Positions 53,846 to 63,376 of a DNA stretch of 64,000 bases are shown here, piece by piece. Position 1 is the first letter of the stretch. Each line of letters opens with the position of its first letter. Location of the stretch: assembly GCA_023434365.1 (NCBI GenBank), contig JAEYSV010000018.1:124001-188000 (forward strand), in the 5' to 3' direction. The translations under genes were made by a program, and so were the position numbers. The stretch comes from Bacillota bacterium (GTDB taxonomy: Bacteria > Bacillota > Clostridia > Lachnospirales > Lachnospiraceae). The notes under the pieces are model-generated. The model ran no database searches and was not told the origin of the DNA. It worked only from the letters and a program-made list of their open reading frames with translations.

Positions 53846-53968
53846 TATCATAGGAAATTACGTCCTATGATATAAACATGCTCCGCGAAGATGCACATGA
53901 CGCGCATATGGAAGTTTGTCACTATCGTGACAGCGCGTCAGCGCTAGAGTCTGGCAAGCCAGACTCTT
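53846..53968 (+). repeat. Three-hairpin intergenic element, copy D
   Basis: Same plan as copy A but different bases in each stem: hairpin 1 ATCATAGGA/TCCTATGAT; core GCTCCGCGAAGATGCAC; hairpin 2 TGACGCGC/GCGCGTCA enclosing GTCACTATCGTGAC; hairpin 3 GAGTCTGGC/GCCAGACTC. Plus-strand orientation, against the flanking minus-strand genes. The frame running through it is not a credible gene. Confidence 0.78.
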
Positions 53969-54071
53969 TCTTATTACAATCGATTGTAAATATTTATGGT
54001 TTGATTTCCTCTTGGATATCCTGAAATTATCCATTTCATAAACAATACTAAGCAACCCATCAAAAAGCCAC

Positions 54072-54121
54072 AAAAAAAACTCTTTTATTTTCACAAATTT
54101 TTCTGTGACAAATAAAAGAGT
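54072..54121 (-). terminator. Terminator of the MraY-like gene
   Basis: ACTCTTTTATTTTCACA (54079-54095) pairs with TGTGACAAATAAAAGAGT (54104-54121), followed on the minus strand by TTTTTTTT. Confidence 0.9.
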
Positions 54122-54129
54122 CAGGATGT

Positions 54130-55092
54130 TTAGTTTAAGAACCAAATAGTAACAAAACTAATCACAATTTGGATAATGGCGAATTTGAACACTGCCTGTG
54201 TATTGGACCAACCTTTATTTTTTCGGACATGGTCGTGAATTGGAGTGCGCAGGTTTTTCATAATATTCACTTTAGTTAAGCGAATTAAACTTACTTTGAT
54301 TAATCCAAGTCCGCCATCTATGATAAGCATAAACGCAACAGGGATATATAAAAGAGGGTTACCCGTTTTAAGGATTGCAATCGCAATAAATAATCCTAAT
54401 GCACGAGACCCTGCATCACCCATAATCATTTTGCTAGGAGTTGCATTATACCATAGATATGCTAGTACACTGGCCACCATAGTAATGATTATAAATTGAA
54501 AAGAAGAGTTGACTCCTTTAAGATTACCAATACTATAGATTGACATTAGGGTAATGATGGATAAAGTACCGCTTAATCCATCAACTCCATCCGAACAATT
54601 CGTTACATTTATTGAAGCCCAGGCTAAGATTGTTGCCAAAATCACAAATATAACCGGAGGTATCGTAATAGCTTGTCCAATGATATTGATGAAAATAGTG
54701 CTTGATCCGAATTTATATATCGCTAAGGCAACCATTAGGGAAATGATAAGGTCAAGTAACCCTTTTTTCCATTCTCCCCATGGGGATCTGGAGCAATCAT
54801 CTAAAAATCCAGTGAGCATAGCTGCAAGTGTTAAGATAAGATATACGGCTATCTCTGCATTAATAGGTAAAAAGAGTGCAGTAGAAACTGCAAACACGAT
54901 AATAAAGATAAAACCGGCACCTCTTGGCTTGCCAGCGGATAGTTTTCCATCAACGGCATAAGCACGTCCGCCATCCCGCGGTAAAAATTGTGTTGCGGTA
55001 TTTAGTAGGATACCAGTAACGACAAAGGAAAACATAATGGCATAAAATGCCCAAAGCTTATGATTACTAAAATCACCTAACATATAAATCAT
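54130..55092 (-). CDS. MraY/WecA-family glycosyl phosphate transferase
   Basis: 320 residues, about ten membrane segments. Family residues are present: LTGFLDD (Asp pair), ITNCSDGVDGL-type loop NVTNCSDGVDGL, MGDAGS, and a HDHVRKNKGWS segment corresponding to the MraY HHH motif. Members move phospho-sugar from a UDP-sugar to undecaprenyl phosphate. It is not in a dcw cell-wall cluster, so it may be a second, paralogous MraY or one for another glycan. The ATG behind GGAG (55092) is chosen over an upstream frame start without a site. Confidence 0.85.
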   Translation of the reverse strand: MIYMLGDFSNHKLWAFYAIMFSFVVTGILLNTATQFLPRDGGRAYAVDGKLSAGKPRGAGFIFIIVFAVSTALFLPINAEIAVYLILTLAAMLTGFLDDCSRSPWGEWKKGLLDLIISLMVALAIYKFGSSTIFINIIGQAITIPPVIFVILATILAWASINVTNCSDGVDGLSGTLSIITLMSIYSIGNLKGVNSSFQFIIITMVASVLAYLWYNATPSKMIMGDAGSRALGLFIAIAILKTGNPLLYIPVAFMLIIDGGLGLIKVSLIRLTKVNIMKNLRTPIHDHVRKNKGWSNTQAVFKFAIIQIVISFVTIWFLN

Positions 55093-55324
55093 ATGATTAT
55101 TCTCCAATTCCCTATATTCAAGTTTTTCTAATGATATCTGTCTATCGACAACTATTATAGAACAGATTATGCGTAAGAACAACTAAGATGAAATAATTTT
55201 TTTATTTTGTTGCAACATTTTGGAGTCGGTAAAACATTGTATGGTAGAAAATGATATGAAAAGTATCCATTTACTTATGTGAAAAAGAAGTATTCAATTA
55301 TATTTTGTAATAGGAGGAGTGTTT

Positions 55325-57298
55325 ATGGAAAATAACAGAAAAAGAGTTTGGGTTTTACTGGGTGTGATTACTGGAACATTAGCAATTGTAGGTTTTGCAA
55401 TATTTGGAGTTATATATGATTTTAATAGTAAGAATCCGGGCTCAACGAGCGATGTTGATTCCTGGATTACAGGTTACCAAGTAAGCTCGAATGAGGATGA
55501 GGAAGATCTTACGAATTTGACTGAGGAAGTTAAAAAAGATAGAATGGGACAGCTGATTGAGCAATTGAATGCTTACCGTACGCAAGCTAATGATTATGAG
55601 GAGATATACTCAATCATTGAGACAGCAAAAGAACGTTACAATTATGGCATGCCTGAGGTGGCAGATGACGTCTTTGAAGCCCCAGCAGCAGAACAGTCAT
55701 CAAACAGTAAAGATGCTTCTGTTACATCTAATCAGAGTAATACCGACGAGTATTCCACGACGAACGTACAGGTGCAAGGAGTGGATGAAGGCGACGTCGT
55801 AAAAAATGATGGAAAATATCTTTATATCGTATCAAATAAAGAAAACTCCTCGGTAGTTACCATTGTATTAGTGGATGGCACAAAGATGAAGAAGGTTGCT
55901 ACCCTAAAGAAATTTCATCAAATTCGAGAAATTTATGTACAGGAAAACCAGTTAGTTGTGATTGACTGTGGTTATAATGAGTTATTAAATAGTATTTCAA
56001 GTTATAGTCAGCCATTAACAAAGACTTACTTCTATGACATTACAAATCGTGAAAACCCAAAACTTATTAATTCCATTACACAGGATGGAGATTTCGCAAC
56101 AGCAAGAATAAGTGATGGGTACTACTATTTGTTTACCAGAAAATATATCTACAATGCCATTGATAAAGAGGAGCCTAGCACCTATATACCTCATGTTGAC
56201 GGTAAATTCTTAGAAGCGAAAGATATCTGTTACTGCCCAGGGATTGAAACAAGTTCTTATTTGGTAATCGGAACTGTATCGTTAGATAATCCTAAAAAAG
56301 TTACAGAATCCAAAGCAATCTTAAGTAACGCTGATATTTATTATGTGAGCAATGAAAATATCTATGTCGCGGATCGTTGTTACTGGAATGAAAAAAGAGA
56401 TCAAAACCGCAGCTGCACTCAGATTAGTAAATACTCTTATAATAAAGGGAAACTAAAAATGGTCGCAGAAACAGTTATTGATGGAACCCTTAATAACTCC
56501 TTTAGTCTTGACGAATATGAGGGATATCTTCGAATTGTAGCTACGGTAAATGATTGGAGTAACGACTATCAGACTTATAATAATCTATATGTGTTAAGCC
56601 CAAAAATGAAATTGGTAGGAAAGATTACTAAACTTGCAAAAGATGAGATGATCTACTCAGCAAGATTTATGGGTGATACTGGATACTTCGTAACCTTTAG
56701 ACAGATGGATCCACTTTTTAGTGTAGACTTAAGTAATCCAAAACGCCCAAAAATTCTTGGTGAGTTGAAAATCACAGGATTTTCCTCATACCTGCATTTT
56801 TACAAGGACAATTTGTTACTTGGCATTGGACAGGAGGCAGAGCCAGATACAGGCAGACCAATTGGTTTAAAGATTTCGATGTTTGACATTAGTGATCCAG
56901 CTGATGTAAAGGAAATCGATAAAGTAGTGTTAAAAGATTATTCTTATGCGGAAGCGCTATACAATCATAAAGCGGTATTAATTAATCCTAACCGTAACAT
57001 TATCGGATTTGGTGCATTTGGTTATAAAGAGAGTTCAAATTGGGAAGATAACTACGATTATATGGTAGAAGAATATCATGATTATCTAACGTTTTCTTAT
57101 TCTGAAGAAGAAGGTTTTATCCGCACGCTGAAACAAAGCAACAAGATTAATCCAAAGGATTCTTATTATTATATTGGGAATGGAAGAGGCACATTTATAG
57201 GGAATGTACTTTATATCATGTATCCTGATAGTCTAGATAATAAAATCACTGCTTATAGCATGGAGACTTATAAAAAGCTGACATCATTTCATTATTAG
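55325..57298 (+). CDS. Membrane-anchored C-terminal beta-propeller protein
   Basis: 657 residues. A membrane anchor (about 10-31, VWVLLGVITGTLAIVGFAIFGVIYDF) is followed by an acidic spacer, a helical part with long Gln/Asn-rich linker, then a beta-propeller of about 500 residues starting TNVQVQGVDEGDVVKNDGKYLYI. The VQVQGVDEADIVK-type sequence marks the COG4880 secreted beta-propeller family of unknown role. AGGAGG lies before the ATG; an upstream GTG overlaps that site. It has no co-oriented partner. Confidence 0.85.
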   Translation: MENNRKRVWVLLGVITGTLAIVGFAIFGVIYDFNSKNPGSTSDVDSWITGYQVSSNEDEEDLTNLTEEVKKDRMGQLIEQLNAYRTQANDYEEIYSIIETAKERYNYGMPEVADDVFEAPAAEQSSNSKDASVTSNQSNTDEYSTTNVQVQGVDEGDVVKNDGKYLYIVSNKENSSVVTIVLVDGTKMKKVATLKKFHQIREIYVQENQLVVIDCGYNELLNSISSYSQPLTKTYFYDITNRENPKLINSITQDGDFATARISDGYYYLFTRKYIYNAIDKEEPSTYIPHVDGKFLEAKDICYCPGIETSSYLVIGTVSLDNPKKVTESKAILSNADIYYVSNENIYVADRCYWNEKRDQNRSCTQISKYSYNKGKLKMVAETVIDGTLNNSFSLDEYEGYLRIVATVNDWSNDYQTYNNLYVLSPKMKLVGKITKLAKDEMIYSARFMGDTGYFVTFRQMDPLFSVDLSNPKRPKILGELKITGFSSYLHFYKDNLLLGIGQEAEPDTGRPIGLKISMFDISDPADVKEIDKVVLKDYSYAEALYNHKAVLINPNRNIIGFGAFGYKESSNWEDNYDYMVEEYHDYLTFSYSEEEGFIRTLKQSNKINPKDSYYYIGNGRGTFIGNVLYIMYPDSLDNKITAYSMETYKKLTSFHY

Positions 57299-57368
57299 AC
57301 ATCATTTCATTATTAGTAGGCTTTTTTATATGTTTAAAGAGAAAATGACAAAAGAGGAGAATATTACG

Positions 57369-57396
57369 TCACATTATGCATAATTAGACATATAAT
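57369..57396 (+). promoter_or_regulatory. Possible sporulation (sigma-E-like) promoter
   Basis: TCACATT (57369-57375) and CATATAAT (57389-57396), 13 bases apart, resemble sigma-E boxes (TCATATT / CATACAAT), about 32 bases before the start codon. Weak evidence: spacing is one short. Confidence 0.3.
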
Positions 57397-57427
57397 GTAG
57401 TGTGTAATGATAGAGAGGACAATTTTT

Positions 57428-57718
57428 ATGACGAAACATAGAAGTTGTGATGACGAATTTTGTTCGAAATTTATAAATCAAGAAGTTGTTGTTGAAGCTG
57501 ATGTAACGATAACACCTGACGTTCAAGTTGGACCTGTCAGGAGTTATTGTAATGGTGAAATATGCTGTGGACTTGCTGATAATAATATTACAGAAACATG
57601 TTGCTTTACTATATGTCAGAAATTATGTGTACAGATTCCAATAACCTTTACAGCAGATGCAACTGCCGAAGCAGCTGGTTGTTGTGTAGCAGACTGTAAT
57701 AAATGGAAAGATTATTAA
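57428..57718 (+). CDS. Cysteine-rich small protein, paralog 1
   Basis: 96 residues with 13 cysteines, no signal peptide. It opens MTKHRSCDDEFCSKF, then VVVEADVTITPDVQVGPVRSYCNG, a middle with CC pairs (EICCGL, ETCCFTICQKLC), and VQIPITFTADATAEAAGCC at the end. The second and last segments match the neighbour at 57854, so both belong to one family, perhaps a self-assembling, disulfide-linked spore or surface protein. That guess rests on composition, gene context and a possible sigma-E-type promoter. AGAGAGGAC serves as ribosome site. Confidence 0.65.
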   Translation: MTKHRSCDDEFCSKFINQEVVVEADVTITPDVQVGPVRSYCNGEICCGLADNNITETCCFTICQKLCVQIPITFTADATAEAAGCCVADCNKWKDY

Positions 57719-57853
57719 TAAGTGTTAATATGCTTTTTTTCAATATTTCAAGATGAGTAATAATGTACAAAACTAACTACTTTGTAGCATACATGAAATG
57801 ATTGAATAGAATGTACTAGAATAGATAAATCCTATTTGAATGGAGTAAACGAA

Positions 57854-58225
57854 ATGGAGTGTTCTACCACTGTAAATAAAACAATATGTGTGGAAGCCGA
57901 CTTACAAGTTAGTGCTGATGCGCAAGTAGGTGCTGTCGAATCAAGGTGCGTTGGTAGACCCAAGATAGGCCCCGTCCATAATTATGGGGATAAAAATGCC
58001 TTTGTGGTAAATCAACTACTCAATGTACGCTTCCCAGTTATATTTACGACAACAGCTACTGCTAATAGAACAGGTTTATCCTGTGACGTACCAGGTAGTA
58101 CGTCAGAAAGTAAACCGCACAACGGCTTACAATGTATGCAGACGGGATGCCTAAACAGCAGAAATAGCAGGAATATGTTATGTAGGGTATTAGCTTTGGT
58201 ATGTGGCATCAGATTCTTTCGATAG
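57854..58225 (+). CDS. Cysteine-containing small protein, paralog 2
   Basis: 123 residues. ICVEADLQVSADAQVGAVESRCVG and VRFPVIFTTTATANRTGLSC align with paralog 1, but several cysteine pairs are missing, and the last 35 residues (GLQCMQTGCLNSRNSRNMLCRVLALVCGIRFFR) have no counterpart. The tail could be a frameshifted or recent extension. The ATG at 57854 follows GGAG with 8 bases; an in-frame TTG upstream is less likely. A terminator follows. Function unknown. Confidence 0.6.
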   Translation: MECSTTVNKTICVEADLQVSADAQVGAVESRCVGRPKIGPVHNYGDKNAFVVNQLLNVRFPVIFTTTATANRTGLSCDVPGSTSESKPHNGLQCMQTGCLNSRNSRNMLCRVLALVCGIRFFR

Positions 58226-58261
58226 TAATTATGCAGCTGTTGTTATATTTATTAATTATAT

Positions 58262-58301
58262 AAAAGCATTGATGATAATTATTTGATCATCGATGCTTTT
58301 T
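58262..58301 (+). terminator. Intrinsic terminator after the cysteine-rich gene pair
   Basis: AAAAGCATTGATGA pairs with TCATCGATGCTTTT (one mismatch), followed by Ts. Confidence 0.88.
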
Positions 58302-58375
58302 ATTTATGCTATTGGCTTATAAACATTTAATGCTTTTGAAGTAGTGAAAATCTACGCTAACAGCTAAAATAATAG

Positions 58376-58405
58376 TTGTTCATTTTATACTTTCTAATGT
58401 ATAAT
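58376..58405 (+). promoter_or_regulatory. Candidate promoter of the split transglutaminase-like gene
   Basis: TTGTTC (58376-58381) and TATAAT (58400-58405), 18-base spacer, about 54 bases before the signal-peptide start codon. Confidence 0.5.
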
Positions 58406-58458
58406 TAGCTAACATATTTGCTTATTACAAATAAATGAAAATACGGGGGAGATATTGA

Positions 58459-58617
58459 ATGAGAAAATCTTTATTCAGGTTTTTATTAATGATTGCTTTG
58501 GTTCTTCTGGTTTGTGGAAGTAGCATTGTAACAAGCCACGCAGTAAAAGATGTTACAAGGAACGACGAGGTAAAATCCGGATATTTGCCAAAGAAGGGAC
58601 ATGCCACAAGTCAATAA
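58459..58617 (+). pseudogene. 5' part of a secreted transglutaminase-like gene, ended by an in-frame TAA
   Basis: 52 codons from an ATG with a good GGGGGAG site. MRKSLFRFLLMIALVLLVCGSS is a clean signal peptide, followed by about 25 residues of mature start. Codon 53 is TAA (58615-58617). The same frame then stays open from 58618 through 61260, 87 codons before the next Met. The simplest reading is one gene of about 930 codons with a nonsense mutation; stop-codon readthrough or a sequencing error are alternatives. Confidence 0.75.
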
Positions 58618-58878
58618 CTGTCTAGCCAAGAGTATGCTTTTACCGAACGGGCAGCCAATAGTAAACTTAATGTATATGCGTCGGAAAGTCGTTTACACAA
58701 GTTAGACAGCGATTATGGATATCGAAGCTTAAATGAAACAGAGAAAGCTCTTTATCAGACACTATGTCAGCTGGCAACTAATTTTAGTAATTCTACGAAG
58801 GATGCTTCCGCAACAAGTGATGGCTATCATATTACTTCTTATGTTGATATATCATCATTAGGATATAATTATAATAAT

Positions 58879-61260
58879 ATGGCGCCTATTGATAAAGTCT
58901 TATTTGCCATTGAAGCTGATAAACCATTCTTTTTTTGGCAACAAGGATATTATATTAATTATAATACCTATACAAAGAAAGTTACGTCAATAGCTCTCAT
59001 AGTTCATGATGATTATGCTGCCTATCAGGAAAGAAAGGCGGCGCTTCAATCAGTACTTTATAATATTGATACATATTTAGACCAAATTGATGCATGGAAG
59101 CAAGAAGGGAAAAGTGGGATAGAGCTTGAATTGGCAATTCATGATAGAATTGTTCAGGATACTTATTACACCATGGATAATTTATATGAAAGCTGGGCTC
59201 ACAATATCATTGGCTTTTTTAATGGAAAGGGCGTAGTTTGCCAGGGATATGCACTTGTATCTCAGATGTTCTACCGTTATGCCGGGCTTGAGTCTATATA
59301 TTGTGCCGGATATTCTGGTGATTTGTCTGTAGATGAGGCAAGAGCAAGTAATGCATTTGGACATGCTTGGAATATGGTTCGTTTGGATGGTCAGTGGTAT
59401 CTGGTTGATGTAACTGGGGATGGCTTAAGTACTGATTGGGATACTGAAGAAGACGATGATTTCAATAGTATATTTGATTATGTTATGTATGATACCTTCA
59501 ATCTAACCAAGAATGAGAGCACCCAATATCATACTGATTATTATAGTAGCGTATATTCTGTGCCGGAGATTACATCAGATGTAACATATACTTACCATAC
59601 CTACTTCAATCTGGACTTTCAAAACGTTGATGTAATGAATGATGAGGAATACATAAATGCTCTATATAATGCGATAGTATCCTCAAAAAGCAGAGGAGAT
59701 TATCTAATGCGTCTTCGTGGTAAGCTCGGACAGACTGAAGAGATATTTCGTATTTTAGAGGATGTAAACTCTGCAGAATTATTTCGTCAATTAAATCAGA
59801 AACTGGCAAAACATCATATCTATGTATGGTGGACCGATTTTGCATTATCATTTGAAGAAAGTCCCTATGCTTATATCTTCTTTGAGTATAGCTCTATCGA
59901 CGGAATTGAAGACGGAAAATCATATTTTAATGCACCAAGTATAAAAGTATACAGTATGCTTAATCGTATCAAAGTAATTGATAGCGATGCAACCATTCAT
60001 GCCTCAGGAACAGGTGAGGAGCGAGCATACACAGTATCTATCGGGTCTGTCTCAATTGGTAATTATAACATTAAGGTTGCTACCCCATCAGTGACCGTGC
60101 CTGATAACATTATATATGCTGCAGGAGGTGTTGCTCCTGTTCCGGTAGTTACTCTCTCCGGTAAGCAGCTTACAGTAGGCACTGACTATACTGTATCCTA
60201 TCAGAACAACAAAATTGTTTCAACTTCGACATATAAAGCTAAAGTTATTATTCATGGAATAGGAAATTATCGCGGAACTGTTTCCAAAGAATTTATTATT
60301 TATTCTAAGAGATTATCAGACTGTAAAATAAGTTATACAAGTTCGGTTGAATACACAGGAACGAGACAGGAACCGTCAGTCATCATTTATGATGGTGCTT
60401 ACAAAATGGTAAAAGGTACGGATTATACGATTGGGTTAGGGGAAAATACGAAGATAGGCAGTGGGACAATCACAATAATCGGTAAGGGTAAGTATATAGG
60501 ACAAGTTGTAAAAACATTTACCATTACACAAAAAAGTATTGATAAGCTGAAATTTAACTATTCGTCTCAAAGCAAAACTTACAATGGCACAGATCAAAAA
60601 CTAGCGATTAAAATATATAATGGAAGCATCTTATTAAAAGAGTATGTTGATTACAAAGTAACTTATAGCAATAATCGTAATGCTGGAACAGCAAAAGTTA
60701 TGGTTGTCGGGATTGGCAATTATAAAGGTACGAAGAGTCTGACATTCAAAATTGCCAAATTTAATATCTCTAAAGGTAAATTTTCAACGATTGCAAATCA
60801 GGGTTATACGAAAAAGAGCGTAAAGCCATCAATTAAAATTAAGAACGGTAAAATTACGTTGAAACTGGGAACTCACTTTACCGTAAAGTATAGCAATAAT
60901 GTGAAAATTGGAAAAGCTAAGATTGTAATCACTGGAAAGGGAACGAATTATACCGGTACAAAAACTCTCTATTTTTATATTCTTCCAAAGGGAACGCCAA
61001 AAGTGGCACTGACAAGCAGTAATAAAGCTGTGTTCGTAAAATGGAAGAAGATATCTGGAGCAAGCGGATATGATGTATATTATAGTAAAACAAAAAATGG
61101 TACCTATAAAAGTTTTGGTAGTACAACTTCGACATCCTTTAAAAAGACGAAGCTAACTAAAGGTACACAGTATTATGTAAAGGTGAGATTCTATGTAAAG
61201 ATTAGCGGGAAAAAGGTAGCTGGAACTTTTGGTGCTCCTGTTAAGGTTAAGATAAAATAA
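58879..61260 (+). CDS. Transglutaminase-like protein with repeat and Fn3-like domains (main part of split gene)
   Basis: 793 codons from the first Met in the open frame, which begins at 58618 after the stop. A transglutaminase/protease core lies at about 80-215 with an apparent triad: Cys121 (GVVCQGYA), His162 (GHAWN), Asp177 (YLVDVTG). Four repeats of about 75 residues follow (YTGTRQ/YNGTDQ ... GIGNYKGT-type ends), then a C-terminal fibronectin-III-like domain (AVFVKWKKISGASGYDVYYS). Related clostridial proteins are secreted or surface-bound. No ribosome site precedes the Met at 58879, and without the 58459 start the product would lack a signal peptide. Confidence 0.75.
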   Translation: MAPIDKVLFAIEADKPFFFWQQGYYINYNTYTKKVTSIALIVHDDYAAYQERKAALQSVLYNIDTYLDQIDAWKQEGKSGIELELAIHDRIVQDTYYTMDNLYESWAHNIIGFFNGKGVVCQGYALVSQMFYRYAGLESIYCAGYSGDLSVDEARASNAFGHAWNMVRLDGQWYLVDVTGDGLSTDWDTEEDDDFNSIFDYVMYDTFNLTKNESTQYHTDYYSSVYSVPEITSDVTYTYHTYFNLDFQNVDVMNDEEYINALYNAIVSSKSRGDYLMRLRGKLGQTEEIFRILEDVNSAELFRQLNQKLAKHHIYVWWTDFALSFEESPYAYIFFEYSSIDGIEDGKSYFNAPSIKVYSMLNRIKVIDSDATIHASGTGEERAYTVSIGSVSIGNYNIKVATPSVTVPDNIIYAAGGVAPVPVVTLSGKQLTVGTDYTVSYQNNKIVSTSTYKAKVIIHGIGNYRGTVSKEFIIYSKRLSDCKISYTSSVEYTGTRQEPSVIIYDGAYKMVKGTDYTIGLGENTKIGSGTITIIGKGKYIGQVVKTFTITQKSIDKLKFNYSSQSKTYNGTDQKLAIKIYNGSILLKEYVDYKVTYSNNRNAGTAKVMVVGIGNYKGTKSLTFKIAKFNISKGKFSTIANQGYTKKSVKPSIKIKNGKITLKLGTHFTVKYSNNVKIGKAKIVITGKGTNYTGTKTLYFYILPKGTPKVALTSSNKAVFVKWKKISGASGYDVYYSKTKNGTYKSFGSTTSTSFKKTKLTKGTQYYVKVRFYVKISGKKVAGTFGAPVKVKIK

Positions 61261-61366
61261 TGACATAGGTAACTATACTAAGAGTAAATAGCTCAATCAG
61301 CTAGTGAATATTATGATAAAAAAATCATATACTATTAGCTAATAATTTTTGTAGCAAGTATCAGGG

Positions 61367-61739
61367 TTGACAATATATTGCTATTATGGTAGTATTTTCT
61401 AAATTTATATATAAACGCAAAGAAGAGAAGAGTAAAAGGCAGAAGAAATCAAAGAGAGCTCCGGTTGGTGAAAAGGAGTATGGATGATGTCTTTGAATAT
61501 GGTCTCGGAGTGGCGCACCGACTTCATAAGATGAATAGGCTGCGACGGATGCACCCGTTATTGTGCCAGGCTATCGATATGTCATCAGTGAAGATGACTC
61601 CCACCTCTTAACCGGTGGGCATGATATATCCGTAGTTTATAAGGCTTGTATTGTGAGATACAGGTAAACTTGAGGTGGTAACACGAAGCATTCGCTCTCG
61701 TCCTCGAAATATTAATTTCGGGGGTGAGGGCTTTTTTTT
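61367..61739 (+). promoter_or_regulatory. T-box leader (Met specifier) of metG
   Basis: Promoter TTGACA (61367-61372) and TAGTAT (61390-61395), 17-base spacer. The leader shows Stem I signs: GAAGAGTAA, then AGAGAGC and GGTTGGTG. The specifier is ATG (61499-61501), placed between GAAT and GTCTCGGAG. The T-box core GAGGTGGTAACACG (61672-61685) is a variant with ACACG for ACCGCG. The terminator runs 61694-61739: GCTCTCGTCCTCGAAAT with ATTTCGGGGGTGAGGGC, then Ts. Uncharged tRNA-Met would induce metG. Confidence 0.9.
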
Positions 61740-61795
61740 ATTCTTAATCTATATCTAAAAGTTTACTTTCATATCATTTTAAGGAGGTTGATAGA

Positions 61796-63376
61796 ATGAA
61801 AAAGCGTATATTAGTAGCAGGAGCATGGCCTTATGCCAATGGCTCATTACACATTGGTCATATTGCGGGATTATTGCCCGGAGATGTGATCGCTCGTTAT
61901 TACCGTGCCAAAGGGCATGAAGTATATTATGTATCCGGGAGTGATTGTCATGGTACCCCGGTTACAATACGTGCTAAGAAGGAAGGCAAGACGCCAAAAG
62001 AAGTCAGTGACAGTTATCATAAAGAGTTTACAGAGTGCTTTGAAAAGTTAGGCTTTAGTTATGATTTGTACGGAAAGACCTCGCAAAAAGAGCATGTTGA
62101 TTTTGTGACAGAGTTTCATCGACAACTATATCAATCGGAGTATGTGTACGAAAAAACAGACCTTCAAGCTTATTGTAAACAATGTAATCAATTCCTAACC
62201 GACAGAATGGTGGAGGGAACATGCCCGAATTGTGGTGCTCATGCCAGAGGGGATCAATGTGACAAGTGTGGAACTGTTTTAGAGCCGGAATCGCTGGTTG
62301 AGCCAGTTTGTGCAAGTTGTAAAAGTACTCCGGTGTTTCAAAATTCAAAGCATCTCTATATTGCAATCAATCGTCTAAAAGATGCACTTACCAGTTTAAT
62401 GGAAGAAAAGGGTTATAGGAAAAATGCGATTGCCTTTACAAAACGTTATATCGAGGAAGGGCTTAGGGACCGTGCGTTAACAAGAGACCTTGATTGGGGT
62501 ATTGATGTACCATACGAAGGTTATGAAGGTAAAAAAATATATATCTGGGCAGAGAATGTATTAGGTTATCTATCAATGAGTAGTGTTGTGGCTGCAAGGA
62601 GAGGGGTTCCTTTTGAGGAGTTATGGGGAGATAATGCCAGACATTATTATGTGCATGCCAAGGACAATATACCATTTCATACAATTATTTTGCCTGCGCT
62701 ACTGATCGCACATGGTAAAGGATATCATTTGCCAGACGATATTATATCTAACGAATATTTGACACTTGAGGGAAGAAAAATCTCCACCAGTGAAAACTGG
62801 GCAATCTGGGTGAAAGATATTGTAGATTGCTACCAGGCAGATTCGTTTCGTTACTTTCTGATAAGCAATGGACCGGAAAAGCGAGATACTGATTTTACCT
62901 GGCGAGAGTTTATCAATAGTCATAATGGAGAACTGTTAGGCGCTTATGGTAATTTAATCAATCGTGTGCTTGTATTTATTAAGAAATACTACGAGGGGAA
63001 AGTGCCAAGAGGTCAGATTGAGGCGCAGATCAAGGAAAAACTGGTTACTTGCTATGAGCAAGTTGGAAAAAATATTGAAGAAGGCAAACTGAAAGATAGC
63101 ATAGAGTATATCTTTGAACTCGTTCGAGGAGCTAATAAATATTTTGATACAAAAGCACCATGGATTACGAGAACCACAGACCCGATAGACTGCGAGAATA
63201 CGATTTATAACTGTATTCAGCAGATAGCTAACTTTGTGGTGCTCTTAGCACCATTCCTACCTTTTTCCTCAGATAAAGTGGCTGGTTGGTTAGGAATTAA
63301 TCTGGATTGGGAAGTAAAATGGATTGAAACAGGGTTAATGTTGCCGGAGACGGAGGTAATCTTTATAAGGCAGTGA
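61796..63376 (+). CDS. metG: Methionyl-tRNA synthetase
   Basis: 526 residues. Class I synthetase: HIGH at 19-22 (LHIGHIAG), and the KMSKS-like loop reads KISTS (328-332). The connective domain has two zinc knuckles (CKQCNQF...CPNCG and CDKCG...CASC), as in the E. coli-like four-cysteine-pair type. The C-terminal EMAP/tRNA-binding domain of longer MetRS is absent. AAGGAGG precedes the ATG. The stop TGA is provided by the first heptamer of a repeat array (GCAGTGAAGA), so the natural C-terminus may have been trimmed or altered by repeat insertion. Confidence 0.95.
   Translation: MKKRILVAGAWPYANGSLHIGHIAGLLPGDVIARYYRAKGHEVYYVSGSDCHGTPVTIRAKKEGKTPKEVSDSYHKEFTECFEKLGFSYDLYGKTSQKEHVDFVTEFHRQLYQSEYVYEKTDLQAYCKQCNQFLTDRMVEGTCPNCGAHARGDQCDKCGTVLEPESLVEPVCASCKSTPVFQNSKHLYIAINRLKDALTSLMEEKGYRKNAIAFTKRYIEEGLRDRALTRDLDWGIDVPYEGYEGKKIYIWAENVLGYLSMSSVVAARRGVPFEELWGDNARHYYVHAKDNIPFHTIILPALLIAHGKGYHLPDDIISNEYLTLEGRKISTSENWAIWVKDIVDCYQADSFRYFLISNGPEKRDTDFTWREFINSHNGELLGAYGNLINRVLVFIKKYYEGKVPRGQIEAQIKEKLVTCYEQVGKNIEEGKLKDSIEYIFELVRGANKYFDTKAPWITRTTDPIDCENTIYNCIQQIANFVVLLAPFLPFSSDKVAGWLGINLDWEVKWIETGLMLPETEVIFIRQ

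Noticed and set aside
53858..54145. Minus-strand frame of 95 codons between the sigma and MraY-like genes
   Set aside because: It runs through the terminator and the three-hairpin repeat, so it is very unlikely to be a gene.
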